Shown: piece by piece, positions 17,241 through 28,055 of the stretch
Position numbering within the stretch: the stretch's first letter is position 1
How the letters are laid out: each line of letters opens with the position of its first letter
From: Agromyces bracchium
Lineage (GTDB): Bacteria > Actinomycetota > Actinomycetes > Actinomycetales > Microbacteriaceae
Reading direction: 5' to 3'
DNA length: 64,000 nt
Assembly (NCBI RefSeq): GCF_009709675.1
Contig: NZ_WMLB01000003.1
Coordinates: 53,116 to 117,115, forward strand
Translations under genes and position numbers: made by a program
The notes under the pieces: model-generated
What the model saw: only the letters and a program-made list of their open reading frames with translations
What the model was told of the DNA's origin: nothing
The model's database searches: none

Positions 17241-18137
17241 TCACCGCGTCACGTCGCCGACGAGCTCGGCGAAGAGCTCCTCGGCGTCGCACTCGAGGCG
17301 CTGCCGGGTGAACCACTCGCACACGTTCACGCAGTCGCGGTGCAGCAGGTCGAACCCGTTCGGGTTCGCGACCACGTCGACCACCTGCGGCAGGTCGATC
17401 GCGACCACGCGGCCGCGGTCGACGAGCAGGTTGTACGGCGAGAGGTCGCCGTGCGCGAGGCCCGCGTGCGCGAGCGTCCGCATGAACCCGGCGATCTGGT
17501 GGAACAGGTCGCGGAGCCCGTCGGGCGTCGCCCGCACTTGGGCGAGCCGGGGCGCCGCGACGCGCCCGTCGCCGATGAACTCCATGAGCACCTCGGTCTC
17601 GCTCACCTGGACGGGGTACGGCACGGCCGCGCCGAGCTCGGTGAGTCTCGAGAGCGCCGCGAACTCGGCGTACGCCCATTCGACGCGGGCGACCTCGCGG
17701 CCGTACGACGACGAGCGCTGCACGGCGCGCACGTCGCGCGAGCGCCGCGTGCCGCGCCCCTCGGTGTAGATCGCCGACCGGTGGAACAGCCGGTTCTCGG
17801 CGCCGCGGTAGCGCTTCGCGGCGAGCAGCGTCGCGTTCCCCGGCACCTCGGCGGGTGCGCCGGGAACGGCGCGCTCGATCAGCCAGAGGTCGGCCTCCTT
17901 GCCGGTCTTCACGATGCCGAGTTCGGTGTCGATCGCCGCGGCGGACGTGACGAGCCACTCGGGCCGCGGCTGCGGCCCGCGCTCGCTGGGCTGGGTCGCC
18001 GGCCAGGTCGACCAGCGTTGGTCCTCGCCGGGCTCGACGTCCGAGAAGGCGAGTGAGGCGGATGCCGCGCCGAACGGCGCAGCGGTGGCCGCGCGCGATC
18101 GCGCGGCGGAATCGTCCAGTGACGACAGCATGTTCAC
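17241..18137 (-). CDS. RIO-type serine protein kinase
   Basis: 298 residues from GTG, with GGAG eight bases upstream. After a 65-residue low-complexity N-terminus come the RIO landmarks: the nucleotide loop IVKTGKEADLWLIERA, a catalytic loop HGDLSPYNLLVDRG, and the metal-binding IDLPQVVD. RIO kinases act in ribosome biogenesis in archaea and eukaryotes; bacterial members are little studied. It is alone on its transcript except for a 19-codon ORF 41 bases upstream with a strong ribosome site, and is closed by a strong terminator. Confidence 0.9.
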   Translation of the reverse strand: MNMLSSLDDSAARSRAATAAPFGAASASLAFSDVEPGEDQRWSTWPATQPSERGPQPRPEWLVTSAAAIDTELGIVKTGKEADLWLIERAVPGAPAEVPGNATLLAAKRYRGAENRLFHRSAIYTEGRGTRRSRDVRAVQRSSSYGREVARVEWAYAEFAALSRLTELGAAVPYPVQVSETEVLMEFIGDGRVAAPRLAQVRATPDGLRDLFHQIAGFMRTLAHAGLAHGDLSPYNLLVDRGRVVAIDLPQVVDVVANPNGFDLLHRDCVNVCEWFTRQRLECDAEELFAELVGDVTR

Positions 18138-18178
18138 GGTGGTGTCTCCGAGATCGTGGAGGCCACCGTTCGCGGATG

Positions 18179-18238
18179 CTAGCGGGCGGCCTCGCAGGGA
18201 AGGGTGTCTGCGATACGCGCGACAAGGACGGTGTTCAT
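18179..18238 (-). CDS. 19-residue upstream ORF (possible leader peptide) of the RIO kinase gene
   Basis: ATG to TAG encodes MNTVLVARIADTLPCEAAR. The ORF is preceded by AAGGAGTGAAGCG, one of the best ribosome sites in the window, and lies 41 bases before the RIO kinase GTG. Two small hairpins lie just upstream. A short, well-translated ORF here could be a regulatory leader or an independent small protein. Nothing similar is known to me, so function is open. Confidence 0.5.
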   Translation of the reverse strand: MNTVLVARIADTLPCEAAR

Positions 18239-18260
18239 CGCTTCACTCCTTCCGGTCTCG

Positions 18261-18298
18261 GCCCGCTTCGGGCGGGGTGGTCGCCCCGATCGGGCGAC
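18261..18298 (-). promoter_or_regulatory. Two hairpins ahead of the leader ORF ribosome site
   Basis: GTCGCCC/GGGCGAC (18280-18298) and GCCCG/CGGGC (18261-18273) are perfect stem-loops in the probable 5' leader of the small ORF and RIO kinase transcript. They lie 10 bases and more upstream of AAGGAG and could gate translation or transcription. Confidence 0.4.
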
Positions 18299-18394
18299 GG
18301 ATGCCGCGTGGCGCGGCCCGCATGAGCATACGCCGCGCCGCGGCATCCGTAAAGGGTCGCGCACCCACCGACTTCGTGCGCCCGACCTGATCAG

Positions 18395-18934
18395 TCAGGC
18401 CAGGTCGGCCACGGAGGTCAGGACGTCGTCGGTGCTCACGAAGTAGGTGACGCCGTCGACATGCACCATCGCCGGCTGGTAGTTCGCGTCGTAGTCGGGC
18501 GGGGCGGTCAGAGTGCCGGTGAACGGTTCGTCGGCCTCCGTCCATCCGGCCGCGAGCAGTTCGGACTGTCGCGCGGCCCACGCCTCGTCCGATTCGGGGA
18601 GCCGTGCGACCCACAGGGCCACATCGCTCTGGTCGGCCGCCCAGATGCAGTGCAGGGCGCCGTCGTCGACGAGGTCGATCATCGCTTGGCCGAGCGGGAA
18701 CGCGTCCTGCCGGGCGGTCAGCCCACTGGAGGCGAGCCGGTCGTACTCCGCCTGGACGAGCACGTCCTCGCAGGTGGGTTCCGCCTCCGGAGCGGTCGTC
18801 GGCTCGGGGCTGAGGGTCGCGGGCGAGGTCGCGGGTGACGGCGAGGGGTCCGTCCGTGGCGTCGTGGTGCATCCGGCGAGCACCGCGGCGAGGGCGAGGC
18901 TCGCGGCCGCGATGGGGACGGCGTGTCGGTTCAT
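18395..18934 (-). CDS. Lipoprotein of unknown function
   Basis: 179 residues. The N-terminus has a lipoprotein signal with lipobox LAGC (Cys at about residue 22), followed by a Pro/Ser/Thr/Glu-rich linker typical of actinobacterial lipoproteins and a compact domain. Two more cysteines (in PTCEDVL and LHCIWA) could form a disulfide. The remaining domain, with WVARLPESDEAWAARQ and YDANYQPAMVHVDGVTYFVS, is not one I recognise. A TATGAT box six bases from the ATG predicts a leaderless transcript. Confidence 0.75.
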   Translation of the reverse strand: MNRHAVPIAAASLALAAVLAGCTTTPRTDPSPSPATSPATLSPEPTTAPEAEPTCEDVLVQAEYDRLASSGLTARQDAFPLGQAMIDLVDDGALHCIWAADQSDVALWVARLPESDEAWAARQSELLAAGWTEADEPFTGTLTAPPDYDANYQPAMVHVDGVTYFVSTDDVLTSVADLA

Positions 18935-18940
18935 GGCCGG

Positions 18941-18946
18941 ATCATA
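18941..18946 (-). promoter_or_regulatory. -10 box TATGAT, leaderless promoter of the lipoprotein gene
   Basis: TATGAT, near-consensus for the main sigma factor, stands exactly six bases before the ATG and there is no ribosome site, so the message would begin at the start codon. Confidence 0.6.
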
Positions 18947-19009
18947 GGCGCGGGGCGGCCTCGGCGCCTCAGGGATGCCCCCGAGTCGCCCGGTGGGGGC
19001 GATCGCGTC

Positions 19010-20437
19010 TCAGTGGCACCAGTCCGACGAGCCGCCGTTCTGGGTCAGCACGACCTCGCCGGTCTCGATGTCGACGATGGTGGTGAGCCGTCCGACGAGC
19101 GAGGGGGCGTTGGGATAGCCGTCCGAATCGGCCCCGATGGGCGCCGTCTCGACGGCGACCAGGCGCCCGTTCGGCGAGACGCAGGTCGCGAGTCGTCGGC
19201 TGTCGGCGCCGGTCGCGTGGAGCACGACCGTCTCGGCCTCGCCGACCCGGGCGAGGAGCGCCTCGGTCGCGACCGAGCCTACGCCGTCACCGGAGACGAT
19301 GAGGACCTCGAGCAGGTGGGTCCCCGTGTCGTCGAGCTGCATGACGTGTCCCGGGTAGGCCTCGTCGGGCAGCTCGGCGGACGGGAGGACGTTCTCGCGC
19401 GCCTCGCCGGTCTCGAGGTCGAGGATGGTTCCGCGATCCGGATCCGCCAGGATCAGGTCGGTCGTTCCGGGCAGCATGCCGCGGAGTTCGGCGTGGGTCC
19501 CCAGGGGCTGGGCGGGCGAGAGGCCGAGCGCGTCGGCGAGGAAGACCGCGCCGTCGACGTCCTGCACGACGACCGACGTCGTCCCGGGGACGAACACCCA
19601 GTCGTTGACCGTCACCGGCGTGCCGTCGGGACCGAGCACCGGCACGGGTTCCGCCGCCGCACCGGAGACGTCGAGGGTGTAGAGCACGCTCTGCGGGGCC
19701 GGCTCCGCATCCCCGGCGGCCGGGTTGAACGTGTACGCGACGAGGGGCTGGGTGGTCGAACCGCCGATCGAGTTCACCGTTCCCGGCTCCGGGAACGCGA
19801 TCGTCTGCGTCGTGTCGCCGATCCCGGCGACACGCAGCGAGTTCGAGCCGTCGTCCTCGATCGCGACGCCCACGACGACGTCGCCCGCGTGGGCGAACGA
19901 GCGGAGGCGAGGCGCCTCCAGCACGTCCTCCGGGGTCGGGTCGCCGACCGAGGACCGCCGGACGACGTCGGGTTCCCCCTCGGGACTGCGCCGGACGAGG
20001 GTGTGCACGGGTTCGTCCGCAGTGGTGAACCGGTACTCGATCGTCGCCGCCGCCGGCTGCGCCGTGCCGACCACGCCGTCGATCGTCACGGTGACCGCCT
20101 CGTCGTACGGCAGCGGCTCGTCGAACGACACGACCAGCCGGTCACCGTCGATCTCGAGCTCGAAGGATTCGTCCGGCGTCACCACGACGTCGCCGTCGAC
20201 CCGGTCGACGGGCTGGTTGAGCTCGAGCACGAGTCGCGAGCCGGCGAGGGTCGTGGCGCGCTCGACGTCGATGGCGGCGTCCGCGAGCTTCGGGCCCTGG
20301 GTGAGCGAGGCGGCGCCGAGGAGGACGGATGCCCCCGCGAGCACGCCGATCGTCGCGGTGAGTCCGCGTCGGAACCGGCGACCTTCGGCCTGCCGGGCCC
20401 GGTCGCCCTCGCGCGGGTTCCGGTGATCAGTAGACAT
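19010..20437 (-). CDS. Membrane-anchored or secreted Ig-like/propeller protein
   Basis: 475 residues from the ATG that lies inside the end of the upstream TIGR03943 gene (11-base overlap, so translation is coupled). A basic N-terminus and one hydrophobic helix (about 28-48) form a signal anchor. Residues about 60-140 resemble a bacterial Ig-like domain (LVLELNQPVDRVDGDVVVTP and VTVTIDGVVG), and the rest has repeated beta-strand blocks suggesting a propeller (DVDGAVFLADALGL, SVLYTLDVSG, TTIVDIETGEVVL). It ends SSDWCH with a second Cys in RLATCVSPNG. Its place in a permease operon suggests an extracellular partner of that permease; the ligand is unknown. Confidence 0.75.
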   Translation of the reverse strand: MSTDHRNPREGDRARQAEGRRFRRGLTATIGVLAGASVLLGAASLTQGPKLADAAIDVERATTLAGSRLVLELNQPVDRVDGDVVVTPDESFELEIDGDRLVVSFDEPLPYDEAVTVTIDGVVGTAQPAAATIEYRFTTADEPVHTLVRRSPEGEPDVVRRSSVGDPTPEDVLEAPRLRSFAHAGDVVVGVAIEDDGSNSLRVAGIGDTTQTIAFPEPGTVNSIGGSTTQPLVAYTFNPAAGDAEPAPQSVLYTLDVSGAAAEPVPVLGPDGTPVTVNDWVFVPGTTSVVVQDVDGAVFLADALGLSPAQPLGTHAELRGMLPGTTDLILADPDRGTILDLETGEARENVLPSAELPDEAYPGHVMQLDDTGTHLLEVLIVSGDGVGSVATEALLARVGEAETVVLHATGADSRRLATCVSPNGRLVAVETAPIGADSDGYPNAPSLVGRLTTIVDIETGEVVLTQNGGSSDWCH

Positions 20438-21233
20438 ACGGCTGCCCCGGCTCATCCGTCGCTCCGACCGTGCCGGGGAGGAGCGCCAGGCCGTCCTGGT
20501 CGGTCGGATCGGCGGCGAGCTCGCCCGTGCCGACGACCCAGTCGTCGACCGAGAATTGCTCCCTCCAACCCGGCAGGTGGACCGGAACGCCGACCGGCCG
20601 GGCGTCGATCGCGCAGTGCGTGATCTTGAACCGCGTGATGTAGAAGCTGTCGTCGGGGTCGCCGGGCACGGGCGAGACGAAGCCCGCGAGCTCGATCTTG
20701 ATCCCGCCGAACTCGGCCGGGTCGTCGAACTGGTTCGCGATCAGCGCCCAGTCGGAGATGTCGAACGTCGACGGATCCGCGCCGGCCAGGCTCGGCGCGT
20801 CGGCCGCGAGTTCGGCGGCGGTGACCTCGACGTCGCGGTCGATGGCGGTCCGCGCGGTCAGTGTGGCGGGCGGGAGCACGAGCAGTGCGACGGCGGCTCC
20901 GGCCACGATCACGATCGCCGACGCGGTTCGGATCCGCCGCCGCGCCGGCCCGACGCGGCGTGCCCGCGCCGCGGGCACGTGGTGGCTGTGTTCGTGTTCG
21001 TGCTCGTCGTCGGCGCCGACCGCGTGGTGTTCGTGGTCGTCCTGCACCGGTGCGAGGGCGAGCGCAGCGAGCGCGAGGGTGCCGCCGATGATCGTCATGA
21101 CCACCGTGAAGGCGGCGTAGTCGGGGTTGATGTACAGCCCGAGCTGCTCGGTCGCCGCGAGCCACAGGACGGCGACGACGGAGACCAGCGTGAGCGCGAC
21201 GCCCTTCCAGCGGGAGACGAGGCTATGCAGCAA
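20427..21233 (-). CDS. TIGR03943-family permease subunit
   Basis: 268 residues from a TTG start that overlaps the end of the preceding permease gene by 11 bases. Two membrane helices at the N-terminus are followed by a His-rich cytoplasmic loop (DDHEHHAVGADDEHEHEHSHH), a third helix, and an extracytoplasmic domain with YITRFKITHCAIDARPVGVPV. This matches the TIGR03943 family that accompanies YraQ/DUF318 permeases. The His cluster suggests metal handling. In Firmicutes and actinobacteria such pairs are often linked to zinc homeostasis; here that is inference, as no Zur-like operator was recognised. Confidence 0.85.
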   Translation of the reverse strand: MLHSLVSRWKGVALTLVSVVAVLWLAATEQLGLYINPDYAAFTVVMTIIGGTLALAALALAPVQDDHEHHAVGADDEHEHEHSHHVPAARARRVGPARRRIRTASAIVIVAGAAVALLVLPPATLTARTAIDRDVEVTAAELAADAPSLAGADPSTFDISDWALIANQFDDPAEFGGIKIELAGFVSPVPGDPDDSFYITRFKITHCAIDARPVGVPVHLPGWREQFSVDDWVVGTGELAADPTDQDGLALLPGTVGATDEPGQPYVY

Positions 21234-22263
21234 GGTTCACCGCCAGTCCGAGCGCGGCGCTCGCGAGGGCGACGATCGCGGTCAACTGGACGAGCGTGCG
21301 CGTCGTGAAGGTCGTGCGCATGAGCGCCAGCATCTTCACGTCGATCATCGGCCCGAAGACGAGGAACGCGACGATCGCGCCGGGCATGAAGGTCGACCCG
21401 AACGCCAGGACAAAGAAGACGTCGACGTTCGAGCACAGCGCGACGACGAAGGCGAGGAGCATGAGCGCGAAGACGCTCAGCACGGGGTTCTGGCCGAGGG
21501 TGATCAGGATGTCGCGGGAGACCGCGACCTGGATGAACCCGGCGATCGCCGACCCGACGAACAGCGCGGGGAGCATCGCCGAGGTCTCCTCGACGAACAT
21601 GCGCGCGCCGCGCCGCGGCGTGGTTGCGGCATCCGCATGTTCACGGGCGCAGGCGGCCTGGAAGGCCGGCGTGAGCAGCGACATCGGGTCGGGGTGCCGG
21701 CTGAACACCCAGCCGACGAGGTTGGCGATGACGAACCCGCCGACGATGCGCCAGACGAGGATGCCGTCCTGCCACCCGAACGCCTGGTAGGTCGTGATGA
21801 TCGTGACGGGATTCAGGATCGGTGCCGCCAGCAGGAAGGTCATCGACTCGCCGACCGTCAGCCCGCGCTGGAGCAGTCCGCGCGCGAGCGGCACGTTCCC
21901 GCACTCGCAGACGGGCAGCAGGATGCCGAGGAGCGAGATGAACGCGCGCCGCAGGAATCCGTTCGCCGGCAGCCGTCGCGTGAGGAAGTCGGGCGGCAGC
22001 CAGAGCTGCACGGCGATGGAGAGCACGATGCCGAGGAAGACGAACGGCAGGCTCTCGATGACGACGCTCGCCGAGAGCGTGACGAAGTCCTGGACGGCGT
22101 CGGCGAGCGCGGTGCCGGGGTCCTCCGGCGTCAGGATGCGGATCGCGGCGAACAGTGCGACGACTGCGAGGCCGATCGCGAGCCCGATCGTTCCGAGCGG
22201 CCGCCGGGGCGACTGGGCCGTCATCCGGGCGCGGCGGCGCGTGGTCGTCGTCGGAGGGGTCAT
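21223..22263 (-). CDS. Permease, DUF318/YraQ family
   Basis: 346 residues from an ATG preceded by AGGAACG. Eight or more predicted helices. Family landmarks are LPVCECGNVPLARGL with paired Cys, FLLAAPILNPVTIITTYQAFG, and ALCSNVDVFFVLAFG near the end. The Cys-Glu-Cys in the membrane suggests a metal or thiol substrate. It is the first gene of a three-gene overlapping operon with the TIGR03943 protein and the propeller protein, 46 bases after rlmN on the same strand. Confidence 0.88.
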   Translation of the reverse strand: MTPPTTTTRRRARMTAQSPRRPLGTIGLAIGLAVVALFAAIRILTPEDPGTALADAVQDFVTLSASVVIESLPFVFLGIVLSIAVQLWLPPDFLTRRLPANGFLRRAFISLLGILLPVCECGNVPLARGLLQRGLTVGESMTFLLAAPILNPVTIITTYQAFGWQDGILVWRIVGGFVIANLVGWVFSRHPDPMSLLTPAFQAACAREHADAATTPRRGARMFVEETSAMLPALFVGSAIAGFIQVAVSRDILITLGQNPVLSVFALMLLAFVVALCSNVDVFFVLAFGSTFMPGAIVAFLVFGPMIDVKMLALMRTTFTTRTLVQLTAIVALASAALGLAVNLAA

Positions 22264-22309
22264 CGTTCCTGCACGGGCCTGGGGCGGGGGAGGTCGGCGC
22301 TCGGCTCGC

Positions 22310-23554
22310 TCAGGCGCGTGCTGCGGCGGCCTCGTCCTCTTCGGTCGCGACGAGCTGCCCGCAGGCGCCGTCGATCTCCTTGCCGCGGGTGTCGCGGATG
22401 GTCGTCGGAATGCCGGCGTCGGAGAGGCGGCGCACGAACTCGCGCTGCACCTCGACCTCGGAGGCCGTCCAGATCGAGCCCGGGGTCGGGTTCAGCGGGA
22501 TCGGGTTGACGTGCACCCACCCTCGGCCGCGCGCGTTGAGCTTCTCGGCGAGCAGGTCGGCGCGCCATCCGTGGTCGTTCATGTCCTTGATGAGCGCGTA
22601 CTCGATCGAGACGCGGCGACCGGTCTTCTCGAAGTACTCGCGTGCGGCGTCGAGCGCCTCGTCGACCTTCCAGCGCGAGTTCACCGGGATGAGCTCGTCG
22701 CGCAGGCCGTCGTCGGGCGCGTGCAGGCTGAGCGCGAAGGTCACGGGCACGTGCTCGTCGGCGAGCTTGCGGATGGCGGGGACGAGGCCGACCGTCGAGA
22801 CGGTGATGTTGCGCGCCGACATGCCGATGCCGTTCGGCGCGGGCGCGGCCATCGTGCGGACCGCGCGCATGAGGCGGGCGTAGTTCGCGAGCGGTTCGCC
22901 CATGCCCATGAAGACGATGTTCGAGACGCGCTCGGGCGTGCCGTCGTCGGCGCGCTTGCCGTGCAGGGCGCCCGACGCGATCACCCGGTTCGCCTCGACG
23001 ACCTGCGCGAGGATCTCGGCGGCCGACATGTTGCGGGTGAGGCCCGCCTGGCCGGTCGCGCAGAACGGGCAGTTCATGCCGCAACCCGCCTGGCTCGACA
23101 CGCACAGCGTGATGCGGCCGGGGTAGCGCATGAGCACCGACTCGACGAGGGCGCCGTCGTGCAGCTTCCACAGGAACTTGATGGTGTCGCCGCGGTCGGT
23201 CTCGAGGCGGCGCACCTCGGTGAGCAGCGGCGGGAGGAGGCCGGCGACGAGTTCCTCGCGGCCGTCGGCCGGGAGGTCGGTCATCTCGGCCGGGTCGCTC
23301 GTCCAGCGCGTGAAGTAGTGGCGCGCGACCTGCTTCAGCCGGAACGCCGGGATGCCGAGTTCCTCGGCCTTCGCCTTCCACTCCTCCGGCGCGAGGTCGG
23401 CGAGGTGGGCCGGCGGCTTGCCGCGCTTGGGCGAGGCGAACTGGAGCAGGGGCCGGCCGTCGGCGCCCTTCGCCTGCTTCCAGCCCTCGGTCTTGGGGCG
23501 GACCTGGCGGATGCCCGCGGAGCCGGCGGGGGTCTCTGGGGCGTCGGTCGGCAT
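22310..23554 (-). CDS. rlmN: Dual-specificity 23S rRNA/tRNA adenine-C2 methyltransferase RlmN
   Basis: 414 residues. The radical-SAM cluster CGMNCPFC (about residue 155), the preceding LCVSSQAG, the [10 protein letters not shown] motif and the C-terminal [14 protein letters not shown] with the substrate-methylating Cys identify RlmN. It methylates A2503 of 23S rRNA and A37 of some tRNAs, affecting proofreading and some antibiotic binding. The N-terminal extension of about 40 residues is longer than in E. coli. TACCCT sits six bases before the ATG, fitting a leaderless start. Confidence 0.95.
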   Translation of the reverse strand: MPTDAPETPAGSAGIRQVRPKTEGWKQAKGADGRPLLQFASPKRGKPPAHLADLAPEEWKAKAEELGIPAFRLKQVARHYFTRWTSDPAEMTDLPADGREELVAGLLPPLLTEVRRLETDRGDTIKFLWKLHDGALVESVLMRYPGRITLCVSSQAGCGMNCPFCATGQAGLTRNMSAAEILAQVVEANRVIASGALHGKRADDGTPERVSNIVFMGMGEPLANYARLMRAVRTMAAPAPNGIGMSARNITVSTVGLVPAIRKLADEHVPVTFALSLHAPDDGLRDELIPVNSRWKVDEALDAAREYFEKTGRRVSIEYALIKDMNDHGWRADLLAEKLNARGRGWVHVNPIPLNPTPGSIWTASEVEVQREFVRRLSDAGIPTTIRDTRGKEIDGACGQLVATEEDEAAAARA

Positions 23555-23560
23555 GGTCCA

Positions 23561-23566
23561 AGGGTA
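23561..23566 (-). promoter_or_regulatory. -10 box TACCCT, leaderless promoter of rlmN
   Basis: TACCCT is six bases upstream of the rlmN ATG and no Shine-Dalgarno sequence is present between them. Confidence 0.5.
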
Positions 23567-23696
23567 CGCGCCGACGCCCGAGCATCGGCTGGATGCACGG
23601 GCGTCGTGGCCGATCGGCGCGTCAGCTCGCCGGGAGCAGGAACTCCGCGTCGGCCGGCGTGCTCACGTACGTCAGCGACCAGCCCGGGAACCGTCG

Positions 23697-25220
23697 CTAC
23701 GGCGTGGTCCAGGTGGTCGGCGGCTTCTGCTGGTCGTAGAGCCAGATCTGGAAGAAGTCGTCGAGGTCCGCGCCCGAGACCTCCTCGTAGACCGCCTGGA
23801 AGTCCTCCGAGGTGCCCGCCGAGTCGTCGTAGCGCTCGACCCAGAGCTGGGCGGCCTCGAAGAACGCGTCGTCGCCGACCTCGAGCCGCAGGGCGTGGAG
23901 TGTCGCGGCGCCGCGGTTGTACACCTGCGTCAGGAAGAGCCCGAGCTCGCCGGGGTCGCCGATCTGCAGCTCCCAGTAGCCGGCCGGCCGCGCTGTGTTG
24001 TACCAGTTGTCGTATGCGGTCTGCGCGGTCCGCATGCCGCGCTCCTCGTTCCACATCCAGTTCGCGTACGTCGCCCAGCCCTCGTTGAGCCAGATGTCCT
24101 GCCACCGCTCGGGGCTGACCGCGTTGCCGAACCACTGGTGCGCGAGCTCGTGCGAGACGGTGCCCTCGCTCGCCTGCGAGGAGTACACCGGGCGGGTCTG
24201 CGTCTCGAGCGCATAGCCGACGCTGTCGTTGTCGACGATCGAGCCGTAGGCGACGAACGGGTAGGGGCCGAACCTCGACTCGAAGAAGTCGATCATCTCG
24301 TCCTGCCAGCCGAGGCTGGCATTCGTGGTCGCGAGCCGCGCGGCGTTGAGCTTGGTGTCGACCGCGTCGATGATCGGCACGCCGCTGCCTGAGGAGTACG
24401 TCTCGCGCAGGGCGAAGTCGCCGACCGAGGCGGTGGTCAGGTAGCTCGCCTGCTGGTCGGGGGCGTCCCAGTACCACGTGGTCCAGCCGTCGGCGGTGTC
24501 CTCGGGCTTCGGCTGGATGCCGTTCGCGACCGCGACCTTGCCCTCCGGCACCGTGATCTCGAACGAGTAGGTCGCCTTGTCGGTCTGGTGGTCGCTCACC
24601 GGGTACCAGGTCATCGACCCCTCGGGCTCGCTCACGACCATCGCCCCGTCGCGCGTGGTCACCCAACCGTAGAGCGCACCCTCGATGTCCTCCGGGCGCG
24701 TCGTCGTGCCGCCGTACTCGACGACGACCTGCACGGCCTGGCCGGCCTTGATCTTCGGGCGCGGCTGCACGGTGAGCTCCCAGATCCGCGCGTCGTCGTC
24801 CTGCACGTGCCAGTACGCCGCGCCGTCGACCTCGGCCCCGGCGAGAGGCGGGGCGACGGATGCCGCGGGCTTTCCGTCCACGCTCAGCGCGTGCACCTCC
24901 ATCCCGCGCAGGTCGAGGTTGAACCGGTCGAGGTCCTGTGTGGCGACGAGGTCGATCGTGGCGACGCCCTCGAACTCGCCCTCGAGCGGTGCGGGCGCCG
25001 CCGCCGGCGGCGTGTAGCGGAGGTCGAGGTCGTAATGCTGCACGTCGTAGCCGCCGTTGCCCGCGTACGGGAAGTACGCGTCGCCGACGCCCGCCGCACC
25101 GGCGGTGTACCGTGGGCCGCTGGGCTTGCCCGGCGCGGCCGCCGCGCCCGCGGCACCGATCGCACCCAGTGCCAGCGTTGCGACGGCGATGCCGCCGACC
25201 AGTCTCGTCCTCGATCTCAT
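23697..25220 (-). CDS. Secreted M1-family zinc metallopeptidase
   Basis: 507 residues from the ATG that begins a clear signal peptide (MRSRTRLVGGIAVATLALGAIG, cleavage after AAAA); GGAG lies upstream. After the N-terminal beta domain comes the exopeptidase-type segment (VSEPEGSMTWYPVSDHQ) and the zinc site HELAH at residues 357-361 with the third ligand in WLNEGWATY. It lacks the large C-terminal helical domain of aminopeptidase N, which is usual for short secreted actinobacterial members. Likely role: extracellular peptide degradation. It stands alone, facing away from the heat-shock promoter region. Confidence 0.92.
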   Translation of the reverse strand: MRSRTRLVGGIAVATLALGAIGAAGAAAAPGKPSGPRYTAGAAGVGDAYFPYAGNGGYDVQHYDLDLRYTPPAAAPAPLEGEFEGVATIDLVATQDLDRFNLDLRGMEVHALSVDGKPAASVAPPLAGAEVDGAAYWHVQDDDARIWELTVQPRPKIKAGQAVQVVVEYGGTTTRPEDIEGALYGWVTTRDGAMVVSEPEGSMTWYPVSDHQTDKATYSFEITVPEGKVAVANGIQPKPEDTADGWTTWYWDAPDQQASYLTTASVGDFALRETYSSGSGVPIIDAVDTKLNAARLATTNASLGWQDEMIDFFESRFGPYPFVAYGSIVDNDSVGYALETQTRPVYSSQASEGTVSHELAHQWFGNAVSPERWQDIWLNEGWATYANWMWNEERGMRTAQTAYDNWYNTARPAGYWELQIGDPGELGLFLTQVYNRGAATLHALRLEVGDDAFFEAAQLWVERYDDSAGTSEDFQAVYEEVSGADLDDFFQIWLYDQQKPPTTWTTP

Positions 25221-25331
25221 CCCTGCGCTCCGGTCCGCTCGTGTGTGACCGCACTCTATGGGTGGAGACAGGTCTCCGGTAGCCCCCGTCCGGAGCCCGA
25301 GCGCCACCGGAATACTGTGATCTCGCCGAGA

Positions 25332-25352
25332 GTTGAGTCAAGTGCGCTCAAG
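25332..25352. promoter_or_regulatory. HAIR-type operator 1 (HspR site)
   Basis: GTTGAGT-N7-GCTCAAG matches the HAIR consensus CTTGAGT-N7-ACTCAAG with one mismatch in each arm. It lies upstream of the -35 of the dnaK promoter. Confidence 0.85.
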
Positions 25353-25367
25353 TTCAACGATCTCGAC

Positions 25368-27390
<2,023 letters not shown>

Positions 27391-27392
27391 CC

Positions 27393-28037
27393 ATGACGGA
27401 CGAGAACCAGAACCAGGACGAGCCGATCATTCGCGACAAGCGGCGGATCGACCCCGAGACGGGTGAGGTTCGCAAGGCGCCCGAGGCGGGGGCGGATGCC
27501 GCGGCATCCGCCTCGCCGGAGGCCGTCGACGCCGACGCGGCCGCCGACACCGTCGCCGACGAGGACGAGGAGACCCTGACCGTCGACGACATCCTCAACG
27601 CGGCCCAGGCCGAGGTCGAGGACCCGACGGCGGAGCACCTCGCCGACCTCAAGCGGGTCACCGCGGAGTACGCCAACTACCGCAAGCGCACCGAGGCGAA
27701 CCGCGAGGTCGAGCGCGAGCGTGCGATCGGCGCCACGGTCGCGGTGCTGCTGCCCGTTCTCGACGACCTCGACCGGGCCGAGAAGCACGGCGACCTCGAG
27801 GGCGACACCCCGTTCTCGACGATCGCGGCGAAGCTGCGCGCGTCGGTCGAGAAGCTGGGCCTCGCGAAGTTCGGCGAGGTCGGCGAGCCGTTCGACCCGC
27901 AGCGGCACGAGGCGATCTTCCAGCAGCACTCCGACGAGGTCGAGGTCGACACGGTCGCCGACGTCGTCGAGACCGGGTACCTGCTCGGCGGCACGCTGCT
28001 GCGTGCAGCGAAGGTCGTCGTCCAGACGCCCGCGTAA
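27393..28037 (+). CDS. grpE: Nucleotide exchange factor GrpE
   Basis: 214 residues. A long acidic, disordered N-terminus (about 1-65) precedes the coiled-coil (LKRVTAEYANYRKRTEANREVERERA) and the C-terminal beta wing with FDPQRHEAIFQ and ETGYLLGGTLLRAAKVVV. It releases ADP from DnaK and its long helix can act as a thermosensor. Its ATG follows the dnaK stop by two bases. The 158-bp gap after it holds a repeat cluster, the only sizeable break in the operon. Confidence 0.96.
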   Translation: MTDENQNQDEPIIRDKRRIDPETGEVRKAPEAGADAAASASPEAVDADAAADTVADEDEETLTVDDILNAAQAEVEDPTAEHLADLKRVTAEYANYRKRTEANREVERERAIGATVAVLLPVLDDLDRAEKHGDLEGDTPFSTIAAKLRASVEKLGLAKFGEVGEPFDPQRHEAIFQQHSDEVEVDTVADVVETGYLLGGTLLRAAKVVVQTPA

Positions 28038-28055
28038 GCGGCATCCGTCACCGCC

